DNA from: Vandiemenella viatica
Lineage: Eukaryota > Arthropoda > Insecta > Orthoptera > Morabidae
Reading direction: 5' to 3'
Length of the DNA stretch: 64,000 bases
NCBI GenBank assembly: GCA_031002005.1
Contig: CM061919.1
Location: forward strand, 175,009,121-175,073,120
The notes below the pieces were generated by a model. It saw nothing but the letters and a program-made list of their open reading frames with translations. It was not told the DNA's origin and ran no database searches. Below are positions 1-11,190 of this stretch, piece by piece; within the stretch, counting starts at the first letter, position 1; each line of letters starts with the position of its first letter. The translations under genes were made by a program, and so were the position numbers.

Positions 1-1932
1 TGAGGTGAGCGCAGCAGACCGCATCCGGAACGAGGCAGTCAATTTGGCGTGACCCGGGCGCTGCATCAGTTCTGGTCTCGCATCGAGTGACAAACACAAG
101 ACAGCAGCGTTCTCTTCTCACCGCCGCGCTGCAAGCTGGAGGAGTCTGCGGTGTGCTTGAAGGACGATCGCTCAATCCTCCTCCCATCCAAAAACTGGCG
201 AGCGCTGCACACTGACAACCAGGTGCTACCATCTATGTAACACTTCAGTTATGACGACAAAACTGTACACGGACCTCATTTTGCCTTTATGATGACATAA
301 TGTCTCAAATACGAGAAATCGATCCTCAGTTTTCAGTGGAGTCACCTTTATGTAATGAATGCTCTTTAATCGTTTAAGATCGCTATCCACTAATGAAAAG
401 AGCTGACCAATTAAGTAACTTGGTAGGTATGTCCAGGCCTCGCATTCAAAAAGAACCAAATTCGATTCCGGTTCAATTTTCTAAGGTACCCCCAAAAAAG
501 CTTCTTTCGTACTCCTTCGTGGTTCCATCTAGTTGCTTCACCAATAATCTCTCGCATTTTTTAAAAAAAACCTCGTATTCGACAATGCAGAAAACCTTTT
601 TACTGTATAAAGTCAAGCATCGCGTGGAGGAGTTTCGTTTACTGTCTCATTTTGGAGTCCATTCCGCGTACATAGAGATTTTTCCTAACATTGTTATACC
701 CCCGGTGAAGTCCTCAAGTCCGGCATTATGTTTGGAATCTTCACAAAGATGTAACTGAGTGCTTACAGGTTTTCCTATCCAAAATTTTCATCCAAAAGAA
801 CTCTTTGCTTTTTTGACACAAGTACAGACAGGCGTCCCTGATCTGGTGACAGATTGGTAGCAAACTCTCTTAAAACCTGTCGCATATTGGCTTCACTGCC
901 TCAATCAGTAAGGTGTTCTAGTTTACAACTATGCCAGTGATGTCTACAGAAGAAGAGGCTGCTACGAACCGGGAACCTTAACAAGACAGTGGATTCTTTG
1001 CAATATCGTCTTTGTAGAGGTTGTGGGATGACGAGTTGTTTGCGACGCGTTTCGTTCGCAAGTATTTATGCCTGTTTATCTGTTCAAAATATATATTTAT
1101 TATCATCATGACTCATTGAGTAAAAGGTGTAATTAATAGAAAAGCTAGTCTTTATAATATTTTGTTCATTTATTTCAAACCTCAGTTTCTGCCGAATGGC
1201 TGTTTTTTTCCCCCCCGAGGTACATTCACATTTTTTACAGTCTGAGCCAATATCTCTACCCACCAGCGAAGAAAGATTAAGAAACCTTAGAACTTGAATA
1301 GAACTATTAAATTTAAAGAATTATGTTAAAATCTATCGATTTAGTTAAATGTAAACTCTTTTAGGAATAATCTGTCGTAATATAGCAGTGTGCACATTGA
1401 GTTTGCCTGCTAGAATGTAGGGATGTTTTCGTGGAATTGTTGGCTGACCGCTGATGACAGGTAGCAAGAAATCCAGCCACGCGACCGCCCCATCAGCTAC
1501 CTTTGTTTCACGCTTTGCAGATAGTTCGGAGACTGTAGTTCGTGCAAGACATGCTATTCTATATTTCAACCATGTACTTAGATTTCTTTCATATTGCTTA
1601 CTGTAGTGTATCGCCACACTACATGGAAATATTGCCATATGCTGGGCTCCTAGTTTACACAAGTGGACAGTACAAACAAAAGTGGCGACAGCGCTGCTGC
1701 GGTATGCGACCTTGAGGCAGGTAGCAGGTGCCGTTAGGGTGAGGGGAGAGTACGGTAGATTGCCAGCGTGTGGGGAGTGCGTCACCAGCCGACGGACAGA
1801 ACATGATGATGTACGGCGACTAACGTTAGCACGGTCTGTCGTGGCGCTCTATGTTACATGTCGTCATCGGAGTAGATGACGGTGTCCGACGGCCAGCAGA
1901 TGGATCATCGCCTGGGACCACTGCGGACAGCA
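1..1932. other. Anonymous DNA, no recognised gene
   Basis: I recognise no gene or repeat here. The longest open frames (393-758 on +, 1345-1785 on -) have no motif I know. The first 200 bases and 1440-1800 are GC-richer than the surroundings, which could mean old transposon or exon sequence, but nothing in the translations supports either. Confidence 0.5.
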
Positions 1933-2170
1933 ATTTTTTTTTTTCTGCTTAACGTCTCTTAACAGCGAGGTTTTTAGAGACGGGAAATGATAGGGGGCAA
2001 GGAATTGGAAGGAATTCGGCCATGGCCTTTTGAAGGAAGCATCCCGGCATTTGCCTGCAGTTATTTGGGAAACCATGGATAACCCAAATCTGGATACCCA
2101 GACGGGGATTCGAACTGGCGTCCTCCTGAATGCTAGGCCAGAACGCTAACCGTTACACCACCATGCTCGG
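1933..2170 (-). repeat. tRNA-derived SINE, full length (family A)
   Basis: On the minus strand this has a tRNA-like head with an A-box-like stretch (TGGTGTAACGGTTAGCG) and a T-arm-like B-box region next to the start of the body, then a conserved body that includes GGCCATGGCC, and ends in poly(A), seen here as a T run from 1934. An 11-bp target-site duplication with one mismatch flanks it (1922-1932 TGCGGACAGCA, 2171-2181 TGCGGGCAGCA). The tail is of the GTTAAGAGACGT type. Confidence 0.9.
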
Positions 2171-2171
2171 T

Positions 2172-2424
2172 GCGGGCAGCAGACTTGGCGCCTCCTGTGA
2201 TAACTGCACAGAGATGTTGATGATCACCGCAAAGAGCAGTCGTATTGAAACCCAAAGTCGCCCTAGAGACTCTCATCGCCCCGCTGAGCATAGTGAACGG
2301 ACATACAACAAAACCCCTGAGAACTGATAGATAATGAACATATTGTGTTACAAGTTGATTGTTTTAATTTAATTGAAAAGTAAATCTTATATATATAAAA
2401 AAAAATAGACGTGTGTTTTCCTAT
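2172..2424. other. Anonymous AT-rich spacer
   Basis: Nothing recognised between the SINE and the tandem array apart from an A-rich run at about 2395-2405. Confidence 0.5.
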
Positions 2425-3090
2425 ATTTCACTTTTCAGCCACCACTACCTAGCACAGATCACTAGTGTTTGTGTGTGGAAGTAGCATGGAGTTTCCTGTC
2501 GTGCTCAACGTTGGCCGAATGTCGACAGCTGTGGGGATGTGGGAGATATGATGGTTATAAGTGGTCGATGCAGGGCATTTTCGTATTTCGACCAAAGACA
2601 TGTGTCTCCGTATATGTCATTCTGCTGCCACAACTACATAGCATAGACCAATGGTATTTGTATATGGTAGTGGTATCGTGTCTCCTGTCGTTCACTATGG
2701 TTGTTAGATGTAGTTATGGGGGTGTGGGAGATATTGTGAGTTGAAAGTGGTCGACCTGCGGCACTTTCATATTGTTTCCAAAAACGTAGGTGTCATGGTG
2801 TATCACTTTTCAGCCAAAACAATCTAGCGCAGATCACTGGTGGTTGTGTGTGGTAGTAGCACAGAGTCATCCGCCGATAACAACGTTGGCCGAATTTCGG
2901 TAACTGTGATAGTATGGGAGGTATGGTGGTTGAAATTGGCCGATCAAGGATATTTTCGTATTTCGACCAAAGACATGTGTGTCCGTATATTTTACTTTGC
3001 TGCCTGAACTACACTGCACAGATGACTGGTGTTTGTGTGTGGTAATATCATCGAGTTTTCCATTGTGCACTATGGTGATTAGATGTAGGT
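2425..3090. repeat. Tandem repeat array, period about 186-189 bp, 3.5 units
   Basis: The same diverged module recurs four times. An anchor GCC in each unit falls at 2438, 2627, 2813 and 3002, giving steps of 189, 186 and 189 bp. Shared landmarks include CAGATCACT-like blocks followed by GTTTGTGTGTGG, and TCGTATTTCGACCAAAGACA in units 1 and 3. The units differ clearly from each other, so the array is old. The period is near one nucleosome plus linker, as in many satellites; a satellite origin is inference. Confidence 0.85.
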
Positions 3091-3590
3091 AGCTTTCAAT
3101 CCAAAATCTTTACAAGCACGAACGAAGTTGTGGGTACCAGCGAGTTTTTAATAAATGTTAATGTCAAACGCACGAGAAACGGTGTTGCCAACATGTAAAG
3201 TAACATCCCAATTCTCCTTCTCAGAACTTTCATTCAATAATAATATTTTTGTTAATAAAATAATTAAATTAAAAGGTAATTTAATTCTTATAAAAGTACA
3301 AAAAGTACAAGCTGTATGCTTTATTACTTACTTTGGAAGCGCCAGTCTTCAGCGAAACTAATTAACCTCTAACTACCTGCAACAGTTATGACCTAATCCA
3401 CAAGTTATTTGTTCACCTACATCTATATCAACACTATGCAGACAACAAGCATGTTATCTGTCTCTGTTTGTTTTTGTCGGTACACTACAACTTCTGGTGT
3501 CAATGGATTATAAAATTAAAATTACAGGCAAATAATCAAGTATATATAATGGACTTTCGTTGCATACCACACAGCTTGATTAAATTCATA
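3091..3590. other. Anonymous AT-rich DNA
   Basis: No gene or repeat recognised; low-complexity AT-rich with short open frames only. Confidence 0.5.
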
Positions 3591-3910
3591 CGTACTTTTA
3601 AATAAATTTCTACGATACTGGATTAGCTGGTTCGAATCCCAGTGGACGAACATTTTTTTTATCATCATGGCTTGGCTGGCAGGATAGGAAACATGGCGCT
3701 GCGCAATCCCTAGCCACTAGATTGTACACAGAAGTCCTGGGTTAAATCTAAACCCCCTCCTCAATTCGTATGGAGTGATTCGTCTGTCGGATGGGGTCGT
3801 TAAGCCTGGTGGCTCCCAGGTGTCTTTCGGCAGAGAAGACCTGAGTGCGCCAGTACCCGTTTTAACCCTTTCCCCTTTTCCATCTCTCACAAACAACACT
3901 GAAAACACAC
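3591..3910. repeat. Possible dispersed repeat with tRNA-like B box
   Basis: A B-box-like string GGTTCGAATCCCA lies at about 3630, followed by a T run and a GC-richer unique-looking body up to about 3910. The B box suggests a tRNA-derived retroposon, but I see no second copy in the window and no target duplication. Confidence 0.35.
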
Positions 3911-4623
3911 ACTGTTAAAGTCATCTACACTCACAAATATTAATACCGGGGAAATCAACTGGAAAGCACTTCAAGTCCTCCTTTCCAGATGTTTTTACAG
4001 GCAATTAAACACCTCCTCCTCCCCGTTCCCAAACACCTACGCTCGAACACGGACAAGGCATTCGCAGAAGAATAAAATGCTGATATTCTTCCATTAACAG
4101 TAGAAACAGAAAAGGCATATTTCTGCTAAAAAATTACTGCTATGATTACTACTAGGAATGTGTGGCACCAGAGCTGGCAAGGATTCACGTTGCTTGTGTA
4201 GGATAGCGAATGAGAACAGTAACAGGTAGATTTCACTAACGTTATATGTATATCAGTTTAGAGCTTCAGAGAAATGGAGTTGAATTTATGGTAATTAAAA
4301 CAATAAGACAAAGTAGTTTGATTAAATATGTTTTTCTGGAAGACAAAAGAGATGCGAGCAAAGTCCTCAATTGATGTAGTTCCCATAAAGGTTTCTTCAA
4401 AAGACTAAGGCTGAATTTTTCCTTATTTCTAGTCTCTCATCTTCTGCCGGCTATAATGACTTCGACGTTGGTGAGCCGTTAAGTCCGAAGGAAGGAGAAC
4501 CGCAGGAGAGCGTAGCAGGACGTCACCAGGTACAAATCTGAGTAGGAAGACAAAAATTAAACCAGAGAAATATGGTTGAATTACACATAAATTACAAGAG
4601 GTAAATGAAATAGAATGACTTGA
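3911..4623. other. Anonymous DNA with a SINE-tail-like scrap
   Basis: Mostly unrecognised. At about 4434-4480 the string CTATAATGACTTCGACGTTG resembles the 3' tail of the second SINE subfamily seen at 49290 and 60880. It is too short and diverged to call as a copy. Confidence 0.35.
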
Positions 4624-5482
4624 AAGCAAATAAGGCAGTTGGAATCGATGAGATGATGTGGCATAAGTTTTCAGGGAGAAAAAATCAGTATGCTACGATT
4701 TTCTGATGACATTGTCTTGTTAGCAGAGAGGGCTGAGGATATTGAGAAGTTACTGAAAGGCATGAACAAATATTGAAGAAAGATTTTGGACTGAATATAA
4801 ATCAAAGCAAGACAAAAGTGATGAAATGTATCAGAAATGATACCAATACTAGTAGATTAAATATAAAAATACGACCGAATGCAATAGAAGAAGTAAGTGA
4901 ATTCTGTTACTTAAGAAGCAAAATTACAACCGATGGTTGAAGCAGGAATGATGTTAAAAGCACAAGAGCACTAGCAAAAAGAGCCTTCATGAAAAAGAGA
5001 AATCTTTTAGTTTCAAATATTGATCTAGGAATTAGAAAGAACCTTTTAATACTCTGTGTTGAGCACAGCACTTTATGGTAGTGAAACATGGACTTCAGTA
5101 ATACCGGAAAGAAATAAAATCGAAGCATTTGAAATGTGGTCCTACAGAAGAATGCTGAAAATTAAGTGGACAGACATAGTAAGAAATGAACGAGTTTTGG
5201 AAATGGTGGGTGAGGAAAGAAGTTTGTGGAAGAAGCTTACAGAAAGAAGAGACAGGCTGGTGTGTCATATTTTGAGACATGCTGGATTTGTTAATTTGCT
5301 GGTGGAGGGATCAGTCGTAGGTAAGAACTGTAGACGAAGACAGAGATTAGAATATCTGAAGCAGATAATTAGAGGACGTGGGTTGTAAGGGATATGTAGA
5401 GATGAAGAGGTTAGCACAAGACAGGGAGGGATGGAGGATTGCATCAAACCAGTCGAAAGACTGACGACAACAAAAAAAAAAT
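4624..5482 (+). mobile_element. LINE fragment, reverse transcriptase C-terminal half (family 1)
   Basis: Remnant of a non-LTR retrotransposon polymerase. It opens with a short stretch reading like the conserved NKAVGIDEM segment of the reverse transcriptase, then jumps (internal deletion of the core palm) to the F-[ST]-DD catalytic motif as RFSDDIVLLAE near 4690. A C-terminal region follows with LYGSETWT and EMWSYRRMLKIKWTD at 5078-5180, ending WRIASNQSKD before a short A-rich tail at about 5472. A stop and frame changes break it, so it is dead. It parallels the longer copy at 46495-47841 closely. The clade is not assigned. Confidence 0.85.
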
Positions 5483-6063
5483 AGCAGTAAAGACCTCCCT
5501 TGAATGGATATCTGCGGGGTAGAAGGTACTGACGCACTGTGAAAAATAAATATGAAAATTCTTTGGTGGAAATAAGTAATTTAGTTGTAGAATGGAAGTA
5601 TTAGAATTCACGTAATACGTAAGTTTTTGTATAGTCCATTCACTTATAGCGCACGGGGAAACTTAGGAAAAGAACGGATAGAGTTGCATGTTATAAATGC
5701 CTCTTAATACAAAAGTGTTCTGCGAAGACTAAAAGGTAATGAACCTGCTACGTAGGTTACCTCGAGTACAGCGTCGTTCTGCACAGCAAGTCGAGTGTTT
5801 TATGGAGTTTCTCCAACTGCAGTTCCTAGCAACGAATGACTACTTCGCAGTGCCGTTCTGCTTGGGTTACTACTCAGAAAAACAATGTTCCATCTGCGGA
5901 TGCTTTACTGCTTTCTATCCTACTGACGTGACCTGCCGCTCGCCGTGTCTACATAGCTAGTGGAGTGCCTGGGTAGATTTTCGTATTACACATTTCCAGT
6001 GGTACTGTGAAGGGGACACAACTAATTCAAACGTATTAGGTATAACAGTACGCATCACGTAGG
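5483..6063. other. Anonymous DNA
   Basis: No recognised gene or repeat. The 73-codon open frame at 5739-5960 has no known motif. Confidence 0.45.
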
Positions 6064-6140
6064 GCAGAGGTGGGAAAATGGTGGACTGTAGGCCGCATGT
6101 AGTCCGCTAAGAGTTCTTTTGTGGCCCACCAATACAGTCA
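6064..6140 (+). mobile_element. hAT-type terminus (fragment)
   Basis: CAGAGGTGGGAAAATGGTGG followed by GGCCGCATG and TAGTCCGC matches the style of hAT/Charlie element ends (CAGNGGTGGNNAA then 'gcggcccgc'-like sequence). I could not find the opposite terminus or an 8-bp target duplication, so the extent is uncertain. Confidence 0.45.
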
Positions 6141-6374
6141 GCAAAATTTACCTTGTTTGCAGCTGATTTGGTTTGGGATATTGAACGAACTGAATGTGTC
6201 ATTGCAGGGAAAGGTGTAATCTGCACATGAAATGTGAAACATGTTAAATCATTCAAAGCAAAAAAACTTGGTCTACTTGTGAGACAACCACGTGAAAGCA
6301 GTATTTATCATTTCCATTATATTACAACAGAAAGTGCTTGAAAATGTTTCTGTGTGTGAGGAAATGTGGGGGCG

Positions 6375-6560
6375 TAACCGGCGTTTGAAGGGTGAGACAT
6401 AAAAAAAAGGTCTCAAAAAGTTGCGAGGGCGATTTCTAGGGGGGGGTCTCACGAACCAGATCTCACCAGAGGGGGGGGGGGTCGGACCGGACCAGATTTC
6501 ATGAAATCTCACCAAAGAGGGGGGAGGTGGTCCGGAAAAACACCTCACGCAATTTATGGA
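6375..6560. repeat. G-run-rich low-complexity tract
   Basis: Several poly-G runs (8 G near 6440, 12 G near 6470) are interleaved with a repeated CTCACGAACCAGAT/CTCACC phrase. This may be the GC-rich part of a TIR element; it also has G-quadruplex potential. Open frames on the minus strand here are composition artefacts. Confidence 0.5.
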
Positions 6561-7189
6561 TCGCCCCTTCGATTGTCCACCGAGCCCTCGTTTGACCACC
6601 GAGCTCCGAGAAGCTTCAGTGTTCACAGTTCGCCCGAGTAGAGAGGACTGGTCAAAGGAATAAGCGAGTGAGTTCCAGCGTGAGTAGGCGGCGATTTGAA
6701 GGACACTAATCTCTTCTATTACTCCGGCCAAGCCTTGATGATGAAATTTTCTTCAACCGCCAAAACTCGAACAGGAATCGTCACGGTTCCAGCCAGCTTA
6801 GCGTAGACATCGGGCTGGTAACAATGAAAGAAACGAATAATTCCTCTAAAATAACGGAAGCACAGGTCAGAGATATTCATATTGTGCATCTGGCATGCAG
6901 CAGTTAGAGAGAGGTGAAAACATTTGACTTTAGTTTGCAAACGGATCATTGCTCTGAGGACTATGGCCCAGTTTCTAGGTACGTTCTTCGTGTAGTAAAC
7001 TAAACGGTATCGCCACGGCGGAAAGTCCAGTTTATACGATCCGCCGCGTCACGATCACCAGAGATGACCCGGGAATGAGGCGTGAAGGAACTATAGAGAT
7101 TATCTCGGTGAGGTATTAACCAGAGCAGGGCAAATGGTCTGTCAGGGGGTTATGGGTCGCTGGACTAACCAAACATCCGTCTGCTAAGG
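6561..7189. other. Anonymous DNA
   Basis: No gene or repeat family recognised in either strand. Confidence 0.45.
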
Positions 7190-7440
7190 ATTTTTTTGAA
7201 GCGAAAACTTCTAAAGGCGCGTTAGGTGATGATTGGATGGGGTTAAATCTAAGAGTTCGCGACTTTCCGTCACCAACATGCTATGTCGTGTTGCGCGTAT
7301 GATATGCAAGATGGTCACTTTTTTGATGGGTAAAATCTTAAGAGTTCCCGCCACCAACATGCTGTAATAACAGTATATTTGTAGCTATAAGTATGACGTA
7401 TTGCGCTTGGACAGCAGTAAAAGTATACATTATACTTTTA
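7190..7440 (+). repeat. Dispersed repeat A, copy 1
   Basis: Contains GCGAAAACTTCTAAAGGCGC, a TAAAATCTTAAGAGTTC phrase (seen twice), CACCAACATG and GTAGCTATAAGTATGACGT. The same ordered landmarks recur at 7960-8062 and 8321-8380, so this is a diverged direct duplicate. Confidence 0.7.
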
Positions 7441-7692
7441 TCAATTATATAAAAATAAATTATTGTTCGTTTTGTTAACGTTCTTCGTACAAACACATTG
7501 TTTTTATTCGATTTTGATGGAACTTAGCATACGTATACTTTAAAACAAATAGAGAAACACAGTTTAAGCTTAATTTACATAAATCTAAACCCTCTCCTCC
7601 TTTCCCCTTACCTTATTTTCAGTCAACGTTCTTCATACAAACCCACAGTTATTAAATTTTTGGTAGTAATTAGCACACATACATTTACAAAC

Positions 7693-7925
7693 AAGGCGAT
7701 CTGGTAGCTCAGCGGTTAAGACGCGTACCTCCGAACGATACTCATTCCGGTCGCGGTTTCAAATCCCGTGGTGAGCAGGAATTTTTAGGAGTTGTATTCG
7801 ATTATTTGAACTACGCTGGGACCTTCCGTGCTTCTGATTCCACGTTAAACTATATTCCCTTGAGGAAAGGCCTTCCTGCCTCTTACACAATAGCTTAGTA
7901 CATCTCCTTCGGGAAGATTCAACCA
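7693..7925 (+). repeat. tRNA-headed SINE-like repeat (family B)
   Basis: Begins GCGATCTGGTAGCTCAGCGG (A-box-like D arm), with a B box GGTTTCAAATCCC at about 7758, followed by a body with a 'cttctgattccacgtt' phrase related to other family B copies. The anticodon arm does not fold as a tRNA and the spacing is too long, so it is a retroposon rather than a tRNA gene. Confidence 0.65.
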
Positions 7926-7959
7926 AACTTTAAGTTGTGAATTAAGTTAGATATCTAGT

Positions 7960-8380
7960 TTTTAATGTGAAAACTTCTTTAGGTGCCTTGGGCGGTTTTT
8001 GAATAGGTAAAATCTTGTGAATTCGCGTCACCGACATGGTAATGTTAACGTTATCTCTGTAGCGGTCTCGTGGTGTAGTGGTTAAGGTGTCTGACTGCGG
8101 AATGAAAGGCTCTTGGTTCTAGGACTTTCGTAAGCCGTTTACCCGACCTTCACCTCTGGTACAGTTTACTGTGTAAAGCGAAGTATGCCAGACCGCTTCA
8201 ATGTTTCGGATTCCCCTGCTCCTGGTAGCACCACCGGGTTAGGTTAAGGCGGCCAAGACAAGCGTGGAGTGCATAGCCAATAGAAACCCTGTCACCAGGT
8301 CATTACGATCACACGTAATATATCTGTAGCTGTAAGTATGACGTGTTTCGCCTATGATATTCACAGTTTTAAGTTTTCAC
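7960..8380 (+). repeat. Dispersed repeat A, copy 2, interrupted by a SINE
   Basis: GTGAAAACTTCTTTAGGTGC, TAAAATCTTGTGAATTCGCG and CACCGACATGG match copy 1. The end (GTAGCTGTAAGTATGACGTG) resumes only at about 8326, after the SINE at 8063-8320. Confidence 0.7.
8063..8320 (+). repeat. tRNA-headed SINE (family B) nested in repeat A
   Basis: Starts GCGGTCTCGTGGTGTAGTGG, an A-box-like tRNA head, and carries a 'caatgtttcggattcc' body phrase shared with the arms at 13.4 and 15.3 kb. Copy 1 of repeat A is uninterrupted at the same point, giving an empty-site comparison. The flanks TATCTCTGTAG and TATATCTGTAG look like an imperfect target-site duplication. Confidence 0.7.
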
Positions 8381-8577
8381 TTATGTCGGCAGTCCCCAAT
8401 GACTGCCATTTTTTTTAATCAATTTCAATCGTGAATGAGAGTCACGGCAAAATTATGTACTCTTAGAGAAATGTAGCTTTAATCACCACTCTTGCTTCAA
8501 TGGCATATTGGTGGTCTTATTCTAATAGGGAGGTTTGTTGCAATCTGCCAGCAAAACTTGTGACTTTTGTTCTGTAT

Positions 8578-8770
8578 GAAAAGTGTATTGTTTGTTTGTG
8601 AAATGTGTAGTTTATGAAGAGGAAGTTTTGGACATTCCTAGCATTTGTAAAGCCTCGCGCAAAACAGAACGGCCGGTACGGGGCCATGGGATTTAAACCT
8701 GGATCCGTTGGAACGCCTCGATCCAGCGTGGTAGTGAATAGCTGTGTTGCAGGGAGAGCTGTGACTACAG
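8578..8770 (+). repeat. Dispersed repeat C, diverged copy
   Basis: Shares 'cgttgg-aac-cctcgatccag-gtg' and flanking phrases with 11440-11610 and with 35380-35423/35735-35830. The 88-codon open frame at 8614-8880 simply runs through it and is not taken as a gene. Confidence 0.45.
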
Positions 8771-9064
8771 CATCAGGGGCAGACGGCAAGGACGCTGTAA
8801 AAACTTCTGTTTCTGCAAGTGCGGAAGTTCCGCAAGGTTTGGGACCTTTGCTTCCGTTTCCGCTTCTGCATCTTTCGTAACGGAAGTTTAGCGGAAACTA
8901 AAGGTATTGTAAATCAAGATAATCTGAATCGATGTCACTGCAACAATCACTCCGGAAAATATGTAAAGCCATTTTAGGCCTTTTGAGGAAGTCGCCAGGC
9001 AGTTCAGTAGTTCTCAAGGAATCATTTCGTCCGTCATACCTATTTACATGGTATTGTTAGTAAT

Positions 9065-9615
9065 TTGCAACAGGACAACTTAAAACTTGGCACTTCAGAT
9101 GAATTCGAAAGAGTAATAAAAAAAATTACAGACGATGTAAATTCCAGATTAACTGATTTTAGCAAAGACTTTTTATGTACTTTTTCTAAATATTTGGATC
9201 CACGATATAAGATGATATTTTTGATGACTTTACCAAACAGAAGGTCGAAATTCTGTTAATTCGAATTATGACTAAAAACTAGGAAGAAGATATGATCGAT
9301 CTAGATGACTACTGTCCTTCTGACCTTAAGAAAAAGAAGTTGTGATGCATCTCAGGCTTCGCCAAGTAATATATTTCAAAAACAAATTGAACATTCATTG
9401 CGATAATAGAGTCTATTTTAAACTCAAATAATATAGAAGAAGATAATCCATGCTACCAGTTAAAACCCATTGCCAAGACAGAAAAAGTATTACAGGACTA
9501 TAACAAAGGAAAGAGACTTCGATTAAAAGAAGATTCTCTTAACTGGTTGTAAATGAACGGTCATAAATATTCCACGTTGTTACCATTAGTCCGATGGTAT
9601 TTATCAGCTTTTTTT
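9065..9615 (+). pseudogene. hAT-family transposase relic
   Basis: hAT transposases cut and paste DNA elements using an RNase-H-like catalytic core with a C-terminal dimerisation region. An open frame to 9259 contains FSKYLDPRYKMIF, a typical hAT segment ('LDPRFK'). In another frame at about 9535-9610 the phrase NGHKYSTLLPLVRWYLSA matches the hAT dimerisation block (usually W-x-x-N...P-x-L...A-x-x-Y-L). Stops and frame shifts separate the two, and the N-terminal BED finger and catalytic core are not visible. It is a dead C-terminal fragment. The phrase CTTCCG-TTTCCG occurs on both sides (8850 and 9835) and may belong to the same element. Confidence 0.8.
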
Positions 9616-10049
9616 TTTTTTACATAACTTGCCACTATTAACTTTCGAATGTTAATAACAGTAATTGGAAAACTATTATTATTAATATTACCTAATTAAA
9701 AGTCAGTTACTGACTGACTGATTTGGTCTGATTATTAAAATACAAACTTGGCACTTTTATTAAATAATAGTAACTATACAGTAAATGAAGATTCTGTTAC
9801 AGCGAATAACATGTTTAAATACTTCTGCTTCCGGTTCCGTTAAAAACAAATATAACATCTGCTCCTGTTTCCGTTTCTGTAATGCACTTCCCTTACATTC
9901 CTAGAAAAAACATCGCTGCTGCTGACACGACTATCGACTCGATTTCCACAGAGGGAGTAGTACTCCAAGCCACAGCATCCATGCAATAAATTACTTTAAA
10001 CTGGAAATTTGAACTACGTATCTGCAAATAAAATTCTGAAAGCTATCTT

Positions 10050-10320
10050 GTGTTTTATTTACTTGTGTCTTATTTATTTATTTTACTTATTTGTCGTATG
10101 GCTAAGCAACATATAAATATATACAACGACAAGAACGTTGGTAAAATTCACAAATCGATGTCCAGTTGTTGCACATGTGCTATGGAGGAAGTTTTTGCAC
10201 TGGAAACATCTTCAAATGGTCCAACCTCCTTACTTAGAGAGCATTCCTTGATGATGTGTTCGACACTCTGGCAAGGAGCTCCGCAGTCACAGACAGGAGA
10301 ATCCTGAAGTTCGGAGTCTT
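10050..10320 (-). mobile_element. LINE 3' end (family 2), C-terminal fragment
   Basis: On the minus strand this encodes the end of a LINE polymerase C-terminal region (SPVCDCGAP, then VEHIIKECS-like cysteine/histidine pattern) and the following 3' UTR, ending in an AAATA/TAAA simple tail (TTATTTATTTA on the + strand at about 10060). It aligns along its length with 33475-34075. It is truncated and interrupted, so non-functional. Confidence 0.8.
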
Positions 10321-10483
10321 TTTGGAAAATACTATAACCTCACAAATTACACGATGGTAAAATATACAAATCTAATTTACATATCTGTGCATACACATCA
10401 AGGCCAGTATCTTTGACTCATGGTAGTCATGTTACTAATGAATTGTAAGTAATTTTATGTAAAATAATTGTAACACTTTATTT

Positions 10484-10500
10484 GGGGGGGGGGGGGGGGG
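10484..10500 (+). repeat. Poly-G run (17 G)
   Basis: An uninterrupted homopolymer of 17 G. It could fold as a quadruplex and is also a likely assembly-error spot. Confidence 0.9.
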
Positions 10501-10754
10501 AAATAGAGCATGGCGCTGAATTTGGCGAGAATGTAGCGCACACAGCGGGATGTACGGGTAGAGTGGTGACCCACCGTACAAACTGCCCGTTACCATCAAT
10601 ATGCACCAGCAGAAACACTGCAGGTGATTGGGTTGTAACGTATACTAGCCTCCTCGTGGTGCTTGCACGGCTAAATAGTTTACACAGTCGGCCTGCACAG
10701 TAATCCTAATATCACCTAACGGTTCTTATCAGAACTAAAAGGCAAGAACGTTCA

Positions 10755-11160
10755 CTTGGACTTTCACTAAGGGTTTGCCAACTTAAAATCAAAGGAATAA
10801 GCCGATCAAAAAGCGACTGCCTTTCAAAGTTATTACTTGATCACAACGTCGACATAGCCTGTATTCAAGAAACCCACACCAAAGATGATTTGCAGCTGAC
10901 TCTGAGAGAAAAAATACAAGGATACAAAATCTTAGATGCCATACATCATCAAAGTTACGGGTGCGCAACATATGTACGAAATACTATTACCAATGCCTGC
11001 CTCTTCTCAGCATGTAACGAAATTAACATCCACTTTATTACCACGGTGGTGTACAACATTAAAATTATTAATGTGTATAACCCCCCTTCCGTCTCATGGC
11101 CGATTGAAGTTCTACCAGGGTCTCAACATCCCATTCTGGCAGGTCGTACTACGTACTAAC
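10755..11160 (+). mobile_element. LINE 5' part: apurinic-type endonuclease fragment (probably family 2)
   Basis: The translation reads as an APE-like endonuclease domain of a non-LTR retrotransposon, the enzyme that nicks target DNA for target-primed reverse transcription. In order: an opening strand around 'QLKIKGISRSKS', the catalytic-glutamate motif CIQETHT at about 10861, 'YGCATYVRN' near 10955, and 'INVYNPP' near 11069. The domain stops at 11160, next to a SINE, where the D-F-N motif would follow ('PILAGR' precedes). There is no long open frame across the whole segment, so it is broken. It faces away from the minus-strand family 2 tail at 10.06-10.32 kb. Confidence 0.8.
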
Positions 11161-11190
11161 GGAGAATGTTAAGTGTTGCCATCTAAATGC

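Noticed and set aside
1345..1785. 146-codon minus-strand frame
   Set aside because: Longest frame in the first 5 kb, but no motif and no convincing intron or promoter context that I can recognise; the length is compatible with chance in GC-richer DNA.
7693..7780. Candidate tRNA gene (plus strand)
   Set aside because: A and B boxes are present, but the spacing is too long and no anticodon arm folds.
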